Below are positions 17,857 to 26,696 of a DNA stretch of 64,000 nucleotides, in pieces. The position numbers and the translations under genes are program-made. The stretch spans positions 930,001 to 994,000 of the forward strand of contig NZ_SWDE01000001.1 in NCBI RefSeq assembly GCF_013337185.1, given 5' to 3'. The notes under the pieces are model-generated. The model was not told the DNA's origin and searched no databases. It saw nothing but the letters and a program-made list of their open reading frames with translations. This DNA comes from Serratia proteamaculans (GTDB lineage Bacteria; Pseudomonadota; Gammaproteobacteria; Enterobacterales; Enterobacteriaceae). Each line of letters starts with the position of its first letter. Position 1 is the stretch's first letter.

Positions 17857-19151
17857 AAAAAACCTTACTGGCGTTGCTGCCGCTGCTGTTCAGTAGCCCT
17901 CTGTGGGCACAGCCTAATGGCGCAGAACTGATCAAACGCGGCGAATATCTGGCGCGCGCCGCCGACTGTACCGCCTGCCATACTGCGCCGGGCGGCCCGG
18001 CGTTTGGCGGTGGCTATCCGGTTAATACTCCGTTCGGCGTGATTTATGGCACCAATATTTCCGCCGATAAACAGTTCGGCATCGGTAACTGGAGCGACGA
18101 TGAATTTGTTGCGGCGGTGCGTGAGGGTGTCGGCAAAGATGGTGGTCAGCTATACCCGGCCATGCCTTACGATGCCTTCACCAAAATGACCCGCGACGAT
18201 GTGCTGGCGATCAAGGCTTATCTGCTGTCACTGCCGGCGGTAAAACAGGCCACACCGAAAACCGATCTCTCCTTCCCGTTCAACCAGCGCTGGGGAATGC
18301 ATTTCTGGAAATGGTTCAACTTTGACCAGGGTGAGTTAAAACCCGATCCGGCACAGAGTGCCCAGTGGAATCAGGGGCGTTATCTGGTCGAAGCCCTGGC
18401 CCACTGCGGCACCTGCCATACCCCACGGAACCTCACCATGGGCATGGACAACGGCAAAGCCTTCGCCGGTGGCGATCTCGGAGCCTGGACTGCCTATAAC
18501 ATCACGCCAGACAAAAACGCCGGCATCGGCAACTGGTCACAGCAGGATCTGGTCGGTTACCTGAAAACCGGCAATGCACCTGGCCGTGCGTCGGCGTCGG
18601 GTCCAATGGCCGAGGCGGTCGAACACAGTTTGCAGTACCTGCCGGAGACGGATCTGCAGGCGATCGCGGTTTATCTGCGCAGCGTTCCGGCCATCGCCGA
18701 TGAGCAGCAAAGCCGGCCACGAGACAGCTGGGGCAACGCCACGCAGGATTATCTTGACCGACGCGGTGACGGTAATTCCCCGCAGGACGGTGCCGCGCTG
18801 TTTAACGGCAACTGCGCCACCTGCCACGGTGCGGAGGGGGGTGGCATCGGCAAAGGGTTCCACGCCTATCCATCGCTGTTTAACCATGGCAGCACCGGCG
18901 CGGCCGAGGGAAATAATCTGGTTTCAGCGATCCTGGGCGGCGTGCACCGTGACATGCAGCAAGGGGAGATCCTGATGCCGTCATTCGCCAGCGAACTCAG
19001 CGACTCGCAGATTGCCCAGTTGAGCAACTACGTCAGCAAGCAGTTCGGTAACCCGGCCGCCGCCAACGTCAGTGCCGAACAGGTGCAGAAACTGCGCGCC
19101 GACGCCGGACTCCCCCAGCCGCCGACGGTTTTGCAGGGCGACAAACCCTGA
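17853..19151 (+). CDS. Triheme cytochrome c subunit of the GMC dehydrogenase
   Basis: 432 aa with a Sec signal (MKKTLLALLPLLFSSPLWA). It has three CxxCH heme c sites: Cys39-His43 (CTACH), Cys185-His189 (CGTCH) and Cys321-His325 (CATCH), the arrangement of gluconate 2-dehydrogenase and alcohol dehydrogenase cytochrome subunits. It receives electrons from the flavoprotein at 16240 and hands them to the quinone pool at the periplasmic face. ATG overlaps the upstream stop. A hairpin follows at 19159-19188. Confidence 0.85.
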   Translation: MKKTLLALLPLLFSSPLWAQPNGAELIKRGEYLARAADCTACHTAPGGPAFGGGYPVNTPFGVIYGTNISADKQFGIGNWSDDEFVAAVREGVGKDGGQLYPAMPYDAFTKMTRDDVLAIKAYLLSLPAVKQATPKTDLSFPFNQRWGMHFWKWFNFDQGELKPDPAQSAQWNQGRYLVEALAHCGTCHTPRNLTMGMDNGKAFAGGDLGAWTAYNITPDKNAGIGNWSQQDLVGYLKTGNAPGRASASGPMAEAVEHSLQYLPETDLQAIAVYLRSVPAIADEQQSRPRDSWGNATQDYLDRRGDGNSPQDGAALFNGNCATCHGAEGGGIGKGFHAYPSLFNHGSTGAAEGNNLVSAILGGVHRDMQQGEILMPSFASELSDSQIAQLSNYVSKQFGNPAAANVSAEQVQKLRADAGLPQPPTVLQGDKP

Positions 19152-19158
19152 TCCCCCC

Positions 19159-19188
19159 CACCAGGGTAATGCCGTTCTTACCCTGGTG
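19159..19188 (+). terminator. 11-bp hairpin after the dehydrogenase operon
   Basis: CACCAGGGTAA (19159-19169) pairs perfectly with TTACCCTGGTG (19178-19188) around an 8-nt loop. What follows is C-rich, not a T-run, so it may act as a weak terminator or as an mRNA 3'-end stabiliser. Confidence 0.55.
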
Positions 19189-19281
19189 ATCCCCCCTCAC
19201 AGTTCCCGCTGAAAATAATTGATTGTTTTGTCATAAGAATTTAGAACTGACTGACAATAATTCAAACACAGGGGTATGGGG

Positions 19282-20592
19282 ATGAGTTCACAAACGACGG
19301 TGATTGACGCACGTCAGTCGCGGCAGGCATTACTGGCCGGATCGGTCGGCAACTTTATCGAGTGGTATGAATTCGGCGTTTACGGTTTTCTCGCCACCGT
19401 GATCGCCGCCAACTTCTTCAGCCTGCAGGGCGAAAGCGAAATCACCAGCCTGATCCTGACCTACGCCGCCTTTGCGCTGGCTTTCTTCTGTCGGCCGATC
19501 GGCGCGGTGATTTTCGGTCGCATCGGCGATCGCATTGGTCGCCGACCGACGCTGATCGCGGTATTGCTGCTGATGACGGTAGCCACGGCGCTGATCGGCG
19601 TGATGCCCACCTATGCCTCTATTGGCGTCGCCGCCCCGCTGCTGCTGACCCTGTTGCGCATGTTCCAGGGGCTGTTTGCCGGCGGTGAGTTTGGCGGTGC
19701 GGTGTCGCTGATGACCGAGTTCGCGCCCAAGGGGAAGCGCGGCCTGTTCGGTGCCTGGCAATCGCTGACCGTCGCGTTCGGGCTGCTGGCCGGTGCCGGG
19801 TTGGTGGCGTTGTTGGCCGCGTTATTGACGCCGGAACAGCTGCACGACTGGGGCTGGCGCATTCCCTTCCTGCTGGCACTGCCAATGGGCGCGGTGGCAT
19901 TGTGGCTGCGGTTGAAACTGCAGGAAACGCCCACCTTTACCCAGGCCCAGCAAAACCGTAGCTCGACGACGCAGCCACCGGCAGTAAAACTGAGCGGCGT
20001 AGCAAAAACCATTGCTTTGGGCATTGGTCGCATGATGGGCTGGTCTGCCGCCGGTTACACCTTTTTGGTCGTCATGCCCTCCTACCTGCAAACCTCGCTG
20101 CATGCCACCTTCCAGCAGGCACTGGTCGCCACGGTGCTGGCCAACATCGGTTTCGCTCTGACTATTTTGCCTGCCGGTATCCTCAGCGATAAGCTGGGAC
20201 GCAAAACGGTAATGCTAACGGCGGTGGTGGCGGTTATTCTGTTTACCTTCCCGCTGCTGCACCTGTTGCAGGACCCGCAAAGTTCACTGCTGACCAAAGG
20301 TATCGCGGTGATGATTGCCGGTGCGGTGGTCGGCTTGCTGGCCGGTCCCGGCCCGGCCATGCTGGCAGAAATGTTCCCCACCCAGGTGCGTTATACCGGG
20401 CTGGGGCTGGCCTACTCACTGTCCAATGCGGTGTTCTCAGGCTCCGCCGGGTTAATCATCACCGGGCTTATCAAGCAGACCGGCAACCTCGATATCCCGG
20501 CCTACTACGTGGTAGCGACCTCAGTGGTCAGCCTGTTCGCGCTGATGACCCTGCGCCGCGACGATCATCTGCGTTCGCTTAACGAAGGCTAA
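19282..20592 (+). CDS. MFS transporter, MHS family
   Basis: 436 aa from ATG 19282, which has AGGGG 7 nt upstream; the ATG at 19276 is only 1 nt from that site. GNFIEWYEFGVYGFLATV and GRIGDRIGRRP mark the metabolite:H+ symporter family (KgtP, ShiA, citrate-proline-like). It lies 130 bp downstream of the cytochrome gene and in the same direction. It may import the acid formed by the GMC dehydrogenase, but it could equally be an independent unit. The substrate is unknown. Confidence 0.75.
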   Translation: MSSQTTVIDARQSRQALLAGSVGNFIEWYEFGVYGFLATVIAANFFSLQGESEITSLILTYAAFALAFFCRPIGAVIFGRIGDRIGRRPTLIAVLLLMTVATALIGVMPTYASIGVAAPLLLTLLRMFQGLFAGGEFGGAVSLMTEFAPKGKRGLFGAWQSLTVAFGLLAGAGLVALLAALLTPEQLHDWGWRIPFLLALPMGAVALWLRLKLQETPTFTQAQQNRSSTTQPPAVKLSGVAKTIALGIGRMMGWSAAGYTFLVVMPSYLQTSLHATFQQALVATVLANIGFALTILPAGILSDKLGRKTVMLTAVVAVILFTFPLLHLLQDPQSSLLTKGIAVMIAGAVVGLLAGPGPAMLAEMFPTQVRYTGLGLAYSLSNAVFSGSAGLIITGLIKQTGNLDIPAYYVVATSVVSLFALMTLRRDDHLRSLNEG

Positions 20593-20629
20593 ACCCTGTC
20601 GGGCGCCCTGCGCGCCCTGTATTCCCTAC

Positions 20630-20645
20630 GGTGATTTTGATCACA
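20630..20645 (+). promoter_or_regulatory. CRP site 1 of the csc promoter
   Basis: GGTGATTTTGATCACA matches the CRP consensus TGTGA-N6-TCACA with one mismatch. Its centre (20637.5) lies 41 bp from the second CRP-like site, so both would be on the same face of the helix. Confidence 0.65.
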
Positions 20646-20655
20646 CCCGTAAAAT

Positions 20656-20667
20656 GTTAACGTTAAC
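20656..20667. promoter_or_regulatory. Operator 1 for CscR
   Basis: GTTAACGTTAAC is a perfect 12-bp palindrome with the central CG typical of LacI-family operators. An identical copy lies 64 bp downstream. It sits between the two CRP sites. CscR, encoded nearby at 23517-24518, is the likely ligand. Confidence 0.75.
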
Positions 20668-20670
20668 TTT

Positions 20671-20686
20671 TGTGATTAACATCGCA
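20671..20686 (+). promoter_or_regulatory. CRP-like site 2 of the csc promoter
   Basis: TGTGA-TTAACA-TCGCA matches the CRP consensus with one mismatch. Centred 41.5 bp upstream of about 20720, it would act as a class II site if transcription starts there; TATCTG at 20707-20712 is a reasonable -10. The start point is inferred. Confidence 0.55.
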
Positions 20687-20719
20687 ATCCCTCACTTTGA
20701 TGGCTTTATCTGGCGCAAA

Positions 20720-20731
20720 GTTAACGTTAAC
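20720..20731. promoter_or_regulatory. Operator 2 for CscR
   Basis: A second perfect GTTAACGTTAAC, identical to the copy at 20656, placed at the inferred transcription start, 35 bp before the cscB ATG. Two operators about six helical turns apart would allow looping by a tetrameric or paired repressor. Confidence 0.75.
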
Positions 20732-20765
20732 AATAGAGCCAATTTCATCCATCAGGGCATTCCAC

Positions 20766-22025
20766 ATGAACCGCGAAACAAAAAAATATTATGTGCTCCT
20801 CAGCGGCCTGTTGTTTTTCTTCTTCTTTACCTGGTCGTCCAGCTTTTCACTGATCTCTATCTGGCTGAACCAGAAAATCGGCCTGAAAGGAACAGAAACC
20901 GGGCTGATCTTCGCGGCAATGTCGATCATGGCGCTGTGCGCCCAACCGCTGTACGGCTTTATTCAGGACAAGCTTGGGCTGCGTAAGCACCTGCTGCTGT
21001 TTGTCGGCGTGCTGCTGTTGCTCACCGGCCCGTTCTTTATCTACGTCTACGCCCCGCTGCTACAGACCAATCTGGTGGTCGGTGCACTGGTGGGCGGCGT
21101 GTTTGTCAGCCTGGCTTTCAATGCCGGTATTGGTGCGTTGGAATCCTATACCGAACGAGTCAGCCGCATCGTCGGTTTCGAATTCGGCCGGGCGCGCATG
21201 TGGGGGTCATTGGGCTGGGCCAGCGCAACCTTCTTTGCCGGCTTTAACTACAATATCGACCCCAATATCAACTTCTGGATCGCCTCGGCCTCGGCGGCGG
21301 TGTTCCTGCTGTTGCTGTGGCAAGTGCGTGAGTTGAAACCCAACGCCATGGCCGGTCTGGAATACGGCAAGCCGGAAAACCTGAAGTTGCAGGATGCACT
21401 GGCGCTGCTGCGCCTGCCGGGGTTCTGGGCACTGGTGGTGTTCGTTCTCGGCACCAGCATCTACGGCGTGTTTGACCAACAGTTCCCGGTGTATTTCGCC
21501 TCGCAGTTCCCCACCCATGAGGAAGGCAACCGCATGTACGGTTTCCTTAATTCGCTGCAGGTGTTTCTGGAAGCCGGCGGCATGTTCCTGGCCCCGCTGC
21601 TGGTCAACCGCATTGGCATCAAGCAAAGCCTGTTGTTGGCCAGCAGCGTGATGGCGCTGCGCATGGTCGGTTCCGGCTTTGCCAGCGGCGCACTGATGAT
21701 TTCCGCCATGAAACTGCTGCACGCCGTGGAATTGCCCATCCTGCTGGTGGCGATGTTCAAGTACATCACCACCCGCTTCGACAGCCGCCTGTCCTCCACG
21801 CTGTACCTGGTGGGCTTCCAGTTTATCAGCCAAATTGTCGCCGGTTTTCTGGCACCGCTGGCCGGTTATGGTTACGACCGCATCGGCTTTGCCGACACCT
21901 ATTTGCTGATGGGTTGCGCGGTGGCCGGAACCACGCTGATTTCCTGCTTCCTGCTGCGCGGCGAGACCGTCGCCAGTGCGCCTCAATTTCAATCCACGTT
22001 AAAATCAAGTGAGCCAACCCAATGA
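20766..22025 (+). CDS. cscB: Sucrose:H+ symporter (LacY family)
   Basis: 419 aa from ATG 20766 (AGGG 8 nt upstream). The frame is open from 20697, but that part contains operator 2. Twelve hydrophobic segments of the oligosaccharide:H+ symporter family are present, with FFFFFFTWSSSFSLISIWL in the first segment and GFEFGRARMWGSLGWA in the middle as in LacY/CscB. It brings sucrose into the cytoplasm unphosphorylated, so no PTS is used. Its stop overlaps cscA by 4 nt. Raffinose permease (RafB) is the nearest alternative, but the invertase and CscR beside it favour sucrose. Confidence 0.87.
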   Translation: MNRETKKYYVLLSGLLFFFFFTWSSSFSLISIWLNQKIGLKGTETGLIFAAMSIMALCAQPLYGFIQDKLGLRKHLLLFVGVLLLLTGPFFIYVYAPLLQTNLVVGALVGGVFVSLAFNAGIGALESYTERVSRIVGFEFGRARMWGSLGWASATFFAGFNYNIDPNINFWIASASAAVFLLLLWQVRELKPNAMAGLEYGKPENLKLQDALALLRLPGFWALVVFVLGTSIYGVFDQQFPVYFASQFPTHEEGNRMYGFLNSLQVFLEAGGMFLAPLLVNRIGIKQSLLLASSVMALRMVGSGFASGALMISAMKLLHAVELPILLVAMFKYITTRFDSRLSSTLYLVGFQFISQIVAGFLAPLAGYGYDRIGFADTYLLMGCAVAGTTLISCFLLRGETVASAPQFQSTLKSSEPTQ

Positions 22026-23464
22026 AAAATGCCTTAGCTCAAGCCGATCATGCGGTCGAAGCCCTGCGCGCTCAGCGTCAGGATCTCTACTACCCGCGCT
22101 TTCATCTGGCCCCGGCCGCCGGCTGGATCAACGATCCCAACGGCCTGGTGTGTATTAATGGCGTTTATCACGCGTTCTACCAACACCACCCCTACGACCA
22201 GAACTGGGGGCCGATGCATTGGGGCCATGCCACCAGCCGGGATCTGGCGCACTGGCAGCACCAACCGATCGCTCTGGCCCCCGGCGACGACTATGACAAA
22301 GACGGCTGTTTCTCCGGCTGCGCGGTGGATGATAACGGCGTTCTGACGCTGCTCTATACCGGCCACGTCTGGCTGGGCAAAGCAGGCGATGATGACCAGG
22401 TGCGCGAGGTACAGTGCCTGGCCACCAGCGAGGATGGGATCCACTTTGTTAAACACGGGCCGGTGCTGTTGCCGCCGGAAGGTATTGAGCACTTTCGTGA
22501 CCCTAAAGTCTGGCGAGCCGATGACCTTTGGTGGATGGTGGTCGGAGCCAAAGAGAACGGGCTGGGACAGGCGCGTCTTTATCGCTCCAGCGACCTGCGC
22601 AACTGGCAGTTCGACCGCGTGCTGAGCGGCGCGCAGACGCTGAGTCAGGGCTTTATGTGGGAGTGTCCGGACTTCTTCCCGCTGGGCGAAAAACAGGTTC
22701 TGTTGTTTTCACCTCAGGGGCTGGCGGCCCAGGGTTACCGCAATCGCAACCGCTTCCAGAGCGGCTACTTACTCGGCCACTGGCAACCGGGCGAGGACTT
22801 CGGCATTACGCAGCCCTTCAGCGAACTGGACAGCGGACACGATTTCTATGCGCCGCAAAGCTTCACCGCCGCCGATGGCCGCCGCATGCTGTTCGCCTGG
22901 ATGGATATGTGGGAATCCCCGATGCCGAGCAAAGCGCACGGCTGGGCCGGTGCACTTACCCTGCCGCGCGAATTGACGCTGGCAACCGATGGCAATGTGC
23001 TGATGAACCCGGCACGGGAACTGACGGCGTTGCGCAGTCAGCCACAGTCGTTTGCTGCGGTTACATTGACCAACCAAAGGCAAGCTCTGGACGGCGAAGT
23101 GCAAGAATTGATATTGACGCTGAACCTGACCAACAGCGATGCCGAACGCTATGGCATCGCCATCGGCAACGCGGCAAGGCTGTACGTCGACAATCAGGCC
23201 CACCGTTTGGTGTTGGAGCGTTTTAGTGAGGAGCCAGGGCTGTGCGGCTGTCGCAGCGTACCTTTGCCGCAGGGGGACGAACTGTCGCTGCGAGTCTTTA
23301 TTGATCGTTCATCGCTGGAGGTGTTCGTCAATCAGGGCGTGGCCTGTCTGACCAGCCGTATCTACCCGGCCGACGGTCAACGCGGCGTTAGCCTGTTTGC
23401 CGAAAGTGGACAGGCGCAGTTTGCTGCATCACAGGGCTGGGAGCTGGAGAGTATCTGGGACTGA
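22022..23464 (+). CDS. cscA: Sucrose hydrolase (invertase, GH32)
   Basis: 480 aa, beta-fructosidase family. WINDPNG (35-41) contains the nucleophile Asp38, RDP at 159-161 holds the transition-state stabiliser, and WECP (213-216) contains the acid/base Glu214. A beta-sandwich C-terminal domain with FIDRSSLEVFVN follows. There is no signal peptide, so it cleaves sucrose inside the cell after CscB import. It overlaps cscB (ATGA) and converges on cscR. No fructokinase gene (cscK) is present, so fructose phosphorylation must be supplied elsewhere. Confidence 0.9.
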   Translation: MKNALAQADHAVEALRAQRQDLYYPRFHLAPAAGWINDPNGLVCINGVYHAFYQHHPYDQNWGPMHWGHATSRDLAHWQHQPIALAPGDDYDKDGCFSGCAVDDNGVLTLLYTGHVWLGKAGDDDQVREVQCLATSEDGIHFVKHGPVLLPPEGIEHFRDPKVWRADDLWWMVVGAKENGLGQARLYRSSDLRNWQFDRVLSGAQTLSQGFMWECPDFFPLGEKQVLLFSPQGLAAQGYRNRNRFQSGYLLGHWQPGEDFGITQPFSELDSGHDFYAPQSFTAADGRRMLFAWMDMWESPMPSKAHGWAGALTLPRELTLATDGNVLMNPARELTALRSQPQSFAAVTLTNQRQALDGEVQELILTLNLTNSDAERYGIAIGNAARLYVDNQAHRLVLERFSEEPGLCGCRSVPLPQGDELSLRVFIDRSSLEVFVNQGVACLTSRIYPADGQRGVSLFAESGQAQFAASQGWELESIWD

Positions 23465-23475
23465 CCGTCCGGTTA

Positions 23476-23503
23476 ATGGCAGGGGCGCCGCATGCTGCGC
23501 CCC
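23476..23503. repeat. Dispersed palindromic unit, copy 1
   Basis: GGCAGGGGCGC..GCGCCCC forms a 7-bp stem (GGGGCGC 23482-23488 / GCGCCCC 23497-23503) with GCATGC in the loop, between convergent cscA and cscR. A close relative lies at 35889-35915, so it looks like a REP-like intergenic element that may also terminate both genes. Confidence 0.6.
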
Positions 23504-23516
23504 ATCGCTCCCGGAG

Positions 23517-24518
23517 TCACAGTGACTCGCGCAGCAACAGCGGGCACGCCACTTTTCGCGTCTCCCGGTGATCCAGTTGATTAATCAGGTGCAGCGCCGC
23601 CTGACGGCCCAGTTCGTAGTGCGGCAGCTGTACCGTGGTCAGCGGCGGCAGGAACAGTTGGCCGATGCCAACCATATTGTCATAGCCCAGCACCCCGACC
23701 TGCTGGGGGATTTTCCAGCCCTGCGCCAACAGCACCTGATAGACGATAAACGCCACCCGATCGTTGCCGCACACCACCACATCGCAATCACGCTGCCCCG
23801 GCGAGAAGTGTCGTTGCAGCAGTTCCACGCTGTCGCGGTAATGCTCGTCACCGTCGGTCAGATCAAGATGATATTGCCGCAACTGCTCAACGTCGCCACC
23901 GGCTTCACGCCAGGCTCGTTCCAGTCCACGGCGGCGCAATCCGGCCGCCAGGGTGTTCTCCGGCAGGTGAATACACAACGGCGCACGATACCCTTTGGCG
24001 ATCAGTGTGCGCATGGCATCGTACTGCCCCTGCTCATCATCGGGAATGTAGCTGGCAACCGCATGTTCCGGGCTGACGCAGTTGGCCAGCACCAGCTTTT
24101 TATCCAGCAATTTGGCAGGCAGGCTCACCTGCCGCAGCCCCATGGTGGTGAAGATCACCCCGTCCGGCCGATGCGCCAGCAGCAGATCGATGGTGTGCTC
24201 CGCGCTGTCATCGGCGAACAAGTTGACGACAAAGCTGTTCCAGCCGTGTTCACGCGCGGTTTTTTCAATCGACAGGATCATGTCCACCGAGAAAGGAGTG
24301 GTCGCAGTATCCAGCGCCAGCACGCCGAGCGTTTGCACCCGGCTGCTGTCACCGCGAATACGCCGCGCCGCGAGGTCGGGCACGTAATCGAGTTGGTCAA
24401 TCGCCAGCTTAACGCGTTGGTAGGTGTCCGGCCGCAGCTTGTCGGGCTCGTTGATGGCGCGGGATACCGTCATTAACGATACCCCGGCAAGTTTGGCAAC
24501 GTCTTTCAGCGAGGCCAT
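23517..24518 (-). CDS. cscR: LacI-family repressor of sucrose genes
   Basis: 333 aa. The N-terminal HTH (LKDVAKLAGVSLMTVSRAIN, about 4-23) is followed by the hinge and a periplasmic-binding-protein fold ending LTTVQLPHYELGRQAALHL. AAGGG precedes ATG 24518. It is convergent with cscBA. Two perfect GTTAACGTTAAC operators at the cscB promoter are its likely targets. By analogy with E. coli CscR, sucrose or fructose relieves repression. Confidence 0.85.
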   Translation of the reverse strand: MASLKDVAKLAGVSLMTVSRAINEPDKLRPDTYQRVKLAIDQLDYVPDLAARRIRGDSSRVQTLGVLALDTATTPFSVDMILSIEKTAREHGWNSFVVNLFADDSAEHTIDLLLAHRPDGVIFTTMGLRQVSLPAKLLDKKLVLANCVSPEHAVASYIPDDEQGQYDAMRTLIAKGYRAPLCIHLPENTLAAGLRRRGLERAWREAGGDVEQLRQYHLDLTDGDEHYRDSVELLQRHFSPGQRDCDVVVCGNDRVAFIVYQVLLAQGWKIPQQVGVLGYDNMVGIGQLFLPPLTTVQLPHYELGRQAALHLINQLDHRETRKVACPLLLRESL

Positions 24519-24585
24519 GCGCCCTTCTCTGTGTCGGATAGAAAACCAGATAATCCCACAACTTAGCGCCGGACTCTAGCCCGCT

Positions 24586-25152
24586 TTAACCGGGTGTGAT
24601 GTCGGCCCACAGAATAACGCTATCCTCCGCCAGCGGCGTCAGTGAACCGACGTGCTCACCTGCCGCCCACCAGCCGCCTTCACGTTCCGCCAGCGTGACA
24701 CCGTCACTCAGCAGCCAACTTCCCTGTAACACGTATAACACGCCCGCATGTTGCACCGGCAGCGTGGTCGCCGCCGTTACGCGTTGCACTTTGGCCGCCC
24801 AGCGCCCGCGCCGGGTCATGATGTTGAAATCCTGACTGCTGCCCCCCAATAGGGTCGCCTGCAGCGCCACATCGCCGGAGAAAGCGAACGGTTCGCCGAC
24901 CTGTGACAGCTGATGATCAATCTGCCCTTCGCTGAACAGGTGGACACCGTCACCTTCCAGCAACGTGATAGAGCGATCTATACCGTTGAACGCCGAAAAC
25001 GGACCGTCCTGCGCGATGGTGGCGATGCTGGCGCGCCAGTCAAAGTCCTGAGCCCCCGGCGGCCAGCAGGCAATCTCGCGGGTTTCCCCGCCGCCATTGC
25101 GCCACGGCGTGACCGGCAGCGCAGCAAAATCAAAACGCGTCAGGCTCATCAT
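24586..25152 (-). CDS. hutD: HutD family protein
   Basis: 188 aa, cupin-like fold. The N-terminal VTPWRNGGGETREIACWP is the HutD signature. HutD proteins sit in histidine utilisation operons of many proteobacteria and are thought to limit hut over-expression, but their biochemical action is not settled. ATG 25152 overlaps the hutF stop (ATGA), so the two are coupled, with hutF first. Confidence 0.87.
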   Translation of the reverse strand: MMSLTRFDFAALPVTPWRNGGGETREIACWPPGAQDFDWRASIATIAQDGPFSAFNGIDRSITLLEGDGVHLFSEGQIDHQLSQVGEPFAFSGDVALQATLLGGSSQDFNIMTRRGRWAAKVQRVTAATTLPVQHAGVLYVLQGSWLLSDGVTLAEREGGWWAAGEHVGSLTPLAEDSVILWADITPG

Positions 25153-26519
25153 GCCTCCTGCTGAAAGGTTTTCAGCACCTGCAGGAACTCTGCGCTGCTC
25201 TGTTGTTGCAATGCGTGGCGCCCCTGGTCAATGACCTGACGACCGCCGACAAACACGTCGCGAATTTGTTCTTTACCCCCGGCGAATAACCAGCGATTGA
25301 GAACGGAGGCATCCGGCGCGGCGGCCAGGTAAGGATCGTCACCGTCCAGCACCAGCCAGTCGGCACGGTAGCCGCTTTGCAAACGACCGATCGGTGCGCC
25401 ACAGGCCTGCGCCCCACCCTGCAGAGCTTGCTGGTAAAGCACGTCAGCCACCGCAGGCTGCTCCGGCGTGGTCAGGCGGTTACGCCGCTGGTCACGCAGG
25501 CGCTGCCCGTATTCGAACCAGCGCAGCTCCTCTACCACGTTGAGCGACACATGGCTGTCGGAACCAATGCCCCAACGGCCCTGATGCTGCAGATAGGCGT
25601 CACCGGGGAAAATACCGTCGCCCAGATTGGCTTCGGTGGTCAGGCACAGGCCCGCCACCGCCTTGCTGCGCGCCAACTGCTCGAGCTCGTCGCGATCAAG
25701 ATGGGTCGCGTGCACCAGACACCAGCGGCTATCCACCGGCAGGTGCTCATACAACCAGGCTACCGGACGGCGACCGCTCCAGGCCAGGCAGTCGTTGACC
25801 TCTTTTTGCTGCTCGGCGATATGGATATGCACCGGCAGGGCTTGGTCGGATGCCGCCAGGATCTGCCGCATCTGGCCCAGTTCCACCGCACGCAGCGAGT
25901 GGAAACACAAGCCCTGGTTCTGCAGGGGCTGATCCACCAACTGCCGCGCGATCACCTGCTGTTGTTCCAGATAGCCGTCTGCATTCTGAATAAAACGTTT
26001 TTGCCCTGGCTGGGCGGGCTGGCCGCCAAACCCGGCGTAGCTGTACAACACCGGCAACAGCGTCATACCTATACCCGCCTGCGCCGCCGCCTGGCTGAGC
26101 CGCCCGGTCATTTCGCCGCGATCGGCATAAGGATTGCCGTCGGCACCGTGATGCAGATAGTGGAACTCCGCCACCTGGGTGTATCCCCCTTTCAGCATTT
26201 CGATATACAGTTGGCGGGCGATCACCTCGACCTGCTCCGGCGTCAGCCGCTGTACCAGACGATACATCAGATCGCGCCAGGTCCAGAAACTGTCCTGCGG
26301 ATTGCCCGCCACCTCCGCCAGCCCGGCCATCGCACGCTGAAAGGCGTGAGAGTGAAGGTTCGGCATCCCCGGCACTACGTCGCCGTGCAGTCGGGTGCAG
26401 CCTTCAGGATCGGCATCGGCAGTCACCTGGGTGAGGTGACCTTGCGCATTAACGTCCAGCCGAACGTTATGCGCCCAGCCTTCAGGAAGCAGAGCGCGTG
26501 AGGCAAAATAAGCAGGCAT
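25149..26519 (-). CDS. hutF: Formimidoylglutamate deiminase
   Basis: 456 aa, amidohydrolase superfamily. PGMPNLHSHAFQRAMAG holds the HxH zinc ligands, HIHIAEQQKEVNDC the mid His, and GIGSDSHVSLN the catalytic Asp. It deiminates N-formimidoyl-L-glutamate to N-formyl-L-glutamate, which HutG then hydrolyses. Its presence with HutG shows that histidine is degraded by the five-step route. It is divergent from hutC across a 177-bp region holding a HutC-like operator. The ribosome binding site is weak. Confidence 0.9.
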   Translation of the reverse strand: MPAYFASRALLPEGWAHNVRLDVNAQGHLTQVTADADPEGCTRLHGDVVPGMPNLHSHAFQRAMAGLAEVAGNPQDSFWTWRDLMYRLVQRLTPEQVEVIARQLYIEMLKGGYTQVAEFHYLHHGADGNPYADRGEMTGRLSQAAAQAGIGMTLLPVLYSYAGFGGQPAQPGQKRFIQNADGYLEQQQVIARQLVDQPLQNQGLCFHSLRAVELGQMRQILAASDQALPVHIHIAEQQKEVNDCLAWSGRRPVAWLYEHLPVDSRWCLVHATHLDRDELEQLARSKAVAGLCLTTEANLGDGIFPGDAYLQHQGRWGIGSDSHVSLNVVEELRWFEYGQRLRDQRRNRLTTPEQPAVADVLYQQALQGGAQACGAPIGRLQSGYRADWLVLDGDDPYLAAAPDASVLNRWLFAGGKEQIRDVFVGGRQVIDQGRHALQQQSSAEFLQVLKTFQQEA

Positions 26520-26620
26520 GGCAGAATTCCACTGTTAGTGTAAAGACTAATAACGCGCGATAATCGCGCATCCGAAAAATGCACTGGCCCATCGCATTGC
26601 TGTGGCGAACCGGCCCTTAG

Positions 26621-26640
26621 TTGTATATACATATACATAC
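26621..26640. promoter_or_regulatory. HutC-type operator between hutF and hutC
   Basis: The sequence TTGTATATACATATACATAC contains TGTATATACA, the core known for HutC repressors, and a second overlapping ATATAC element. It lies between the divergent hutF and hutC promoters. A cleaner copy is found before hutI. Confidence 0.75.
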
Positions 26641-26696
26641 GCCGACACCAACAGTAAACTGGTGTTATTATTTTTTTATTTGACGAGGTTAACGTC

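Noticed and set aside
21207..21992. 261-codon minus-strand frame opposite cscB
   Set aside because: Gln/His-rich antisense of a membrane protein gene; a typical artefact.
23568..26501. Plus-strand frames of 302 and 374 codons opposite cscR and hutF
   Set aside because: Antisense to well-identified genes and without family resemblance.
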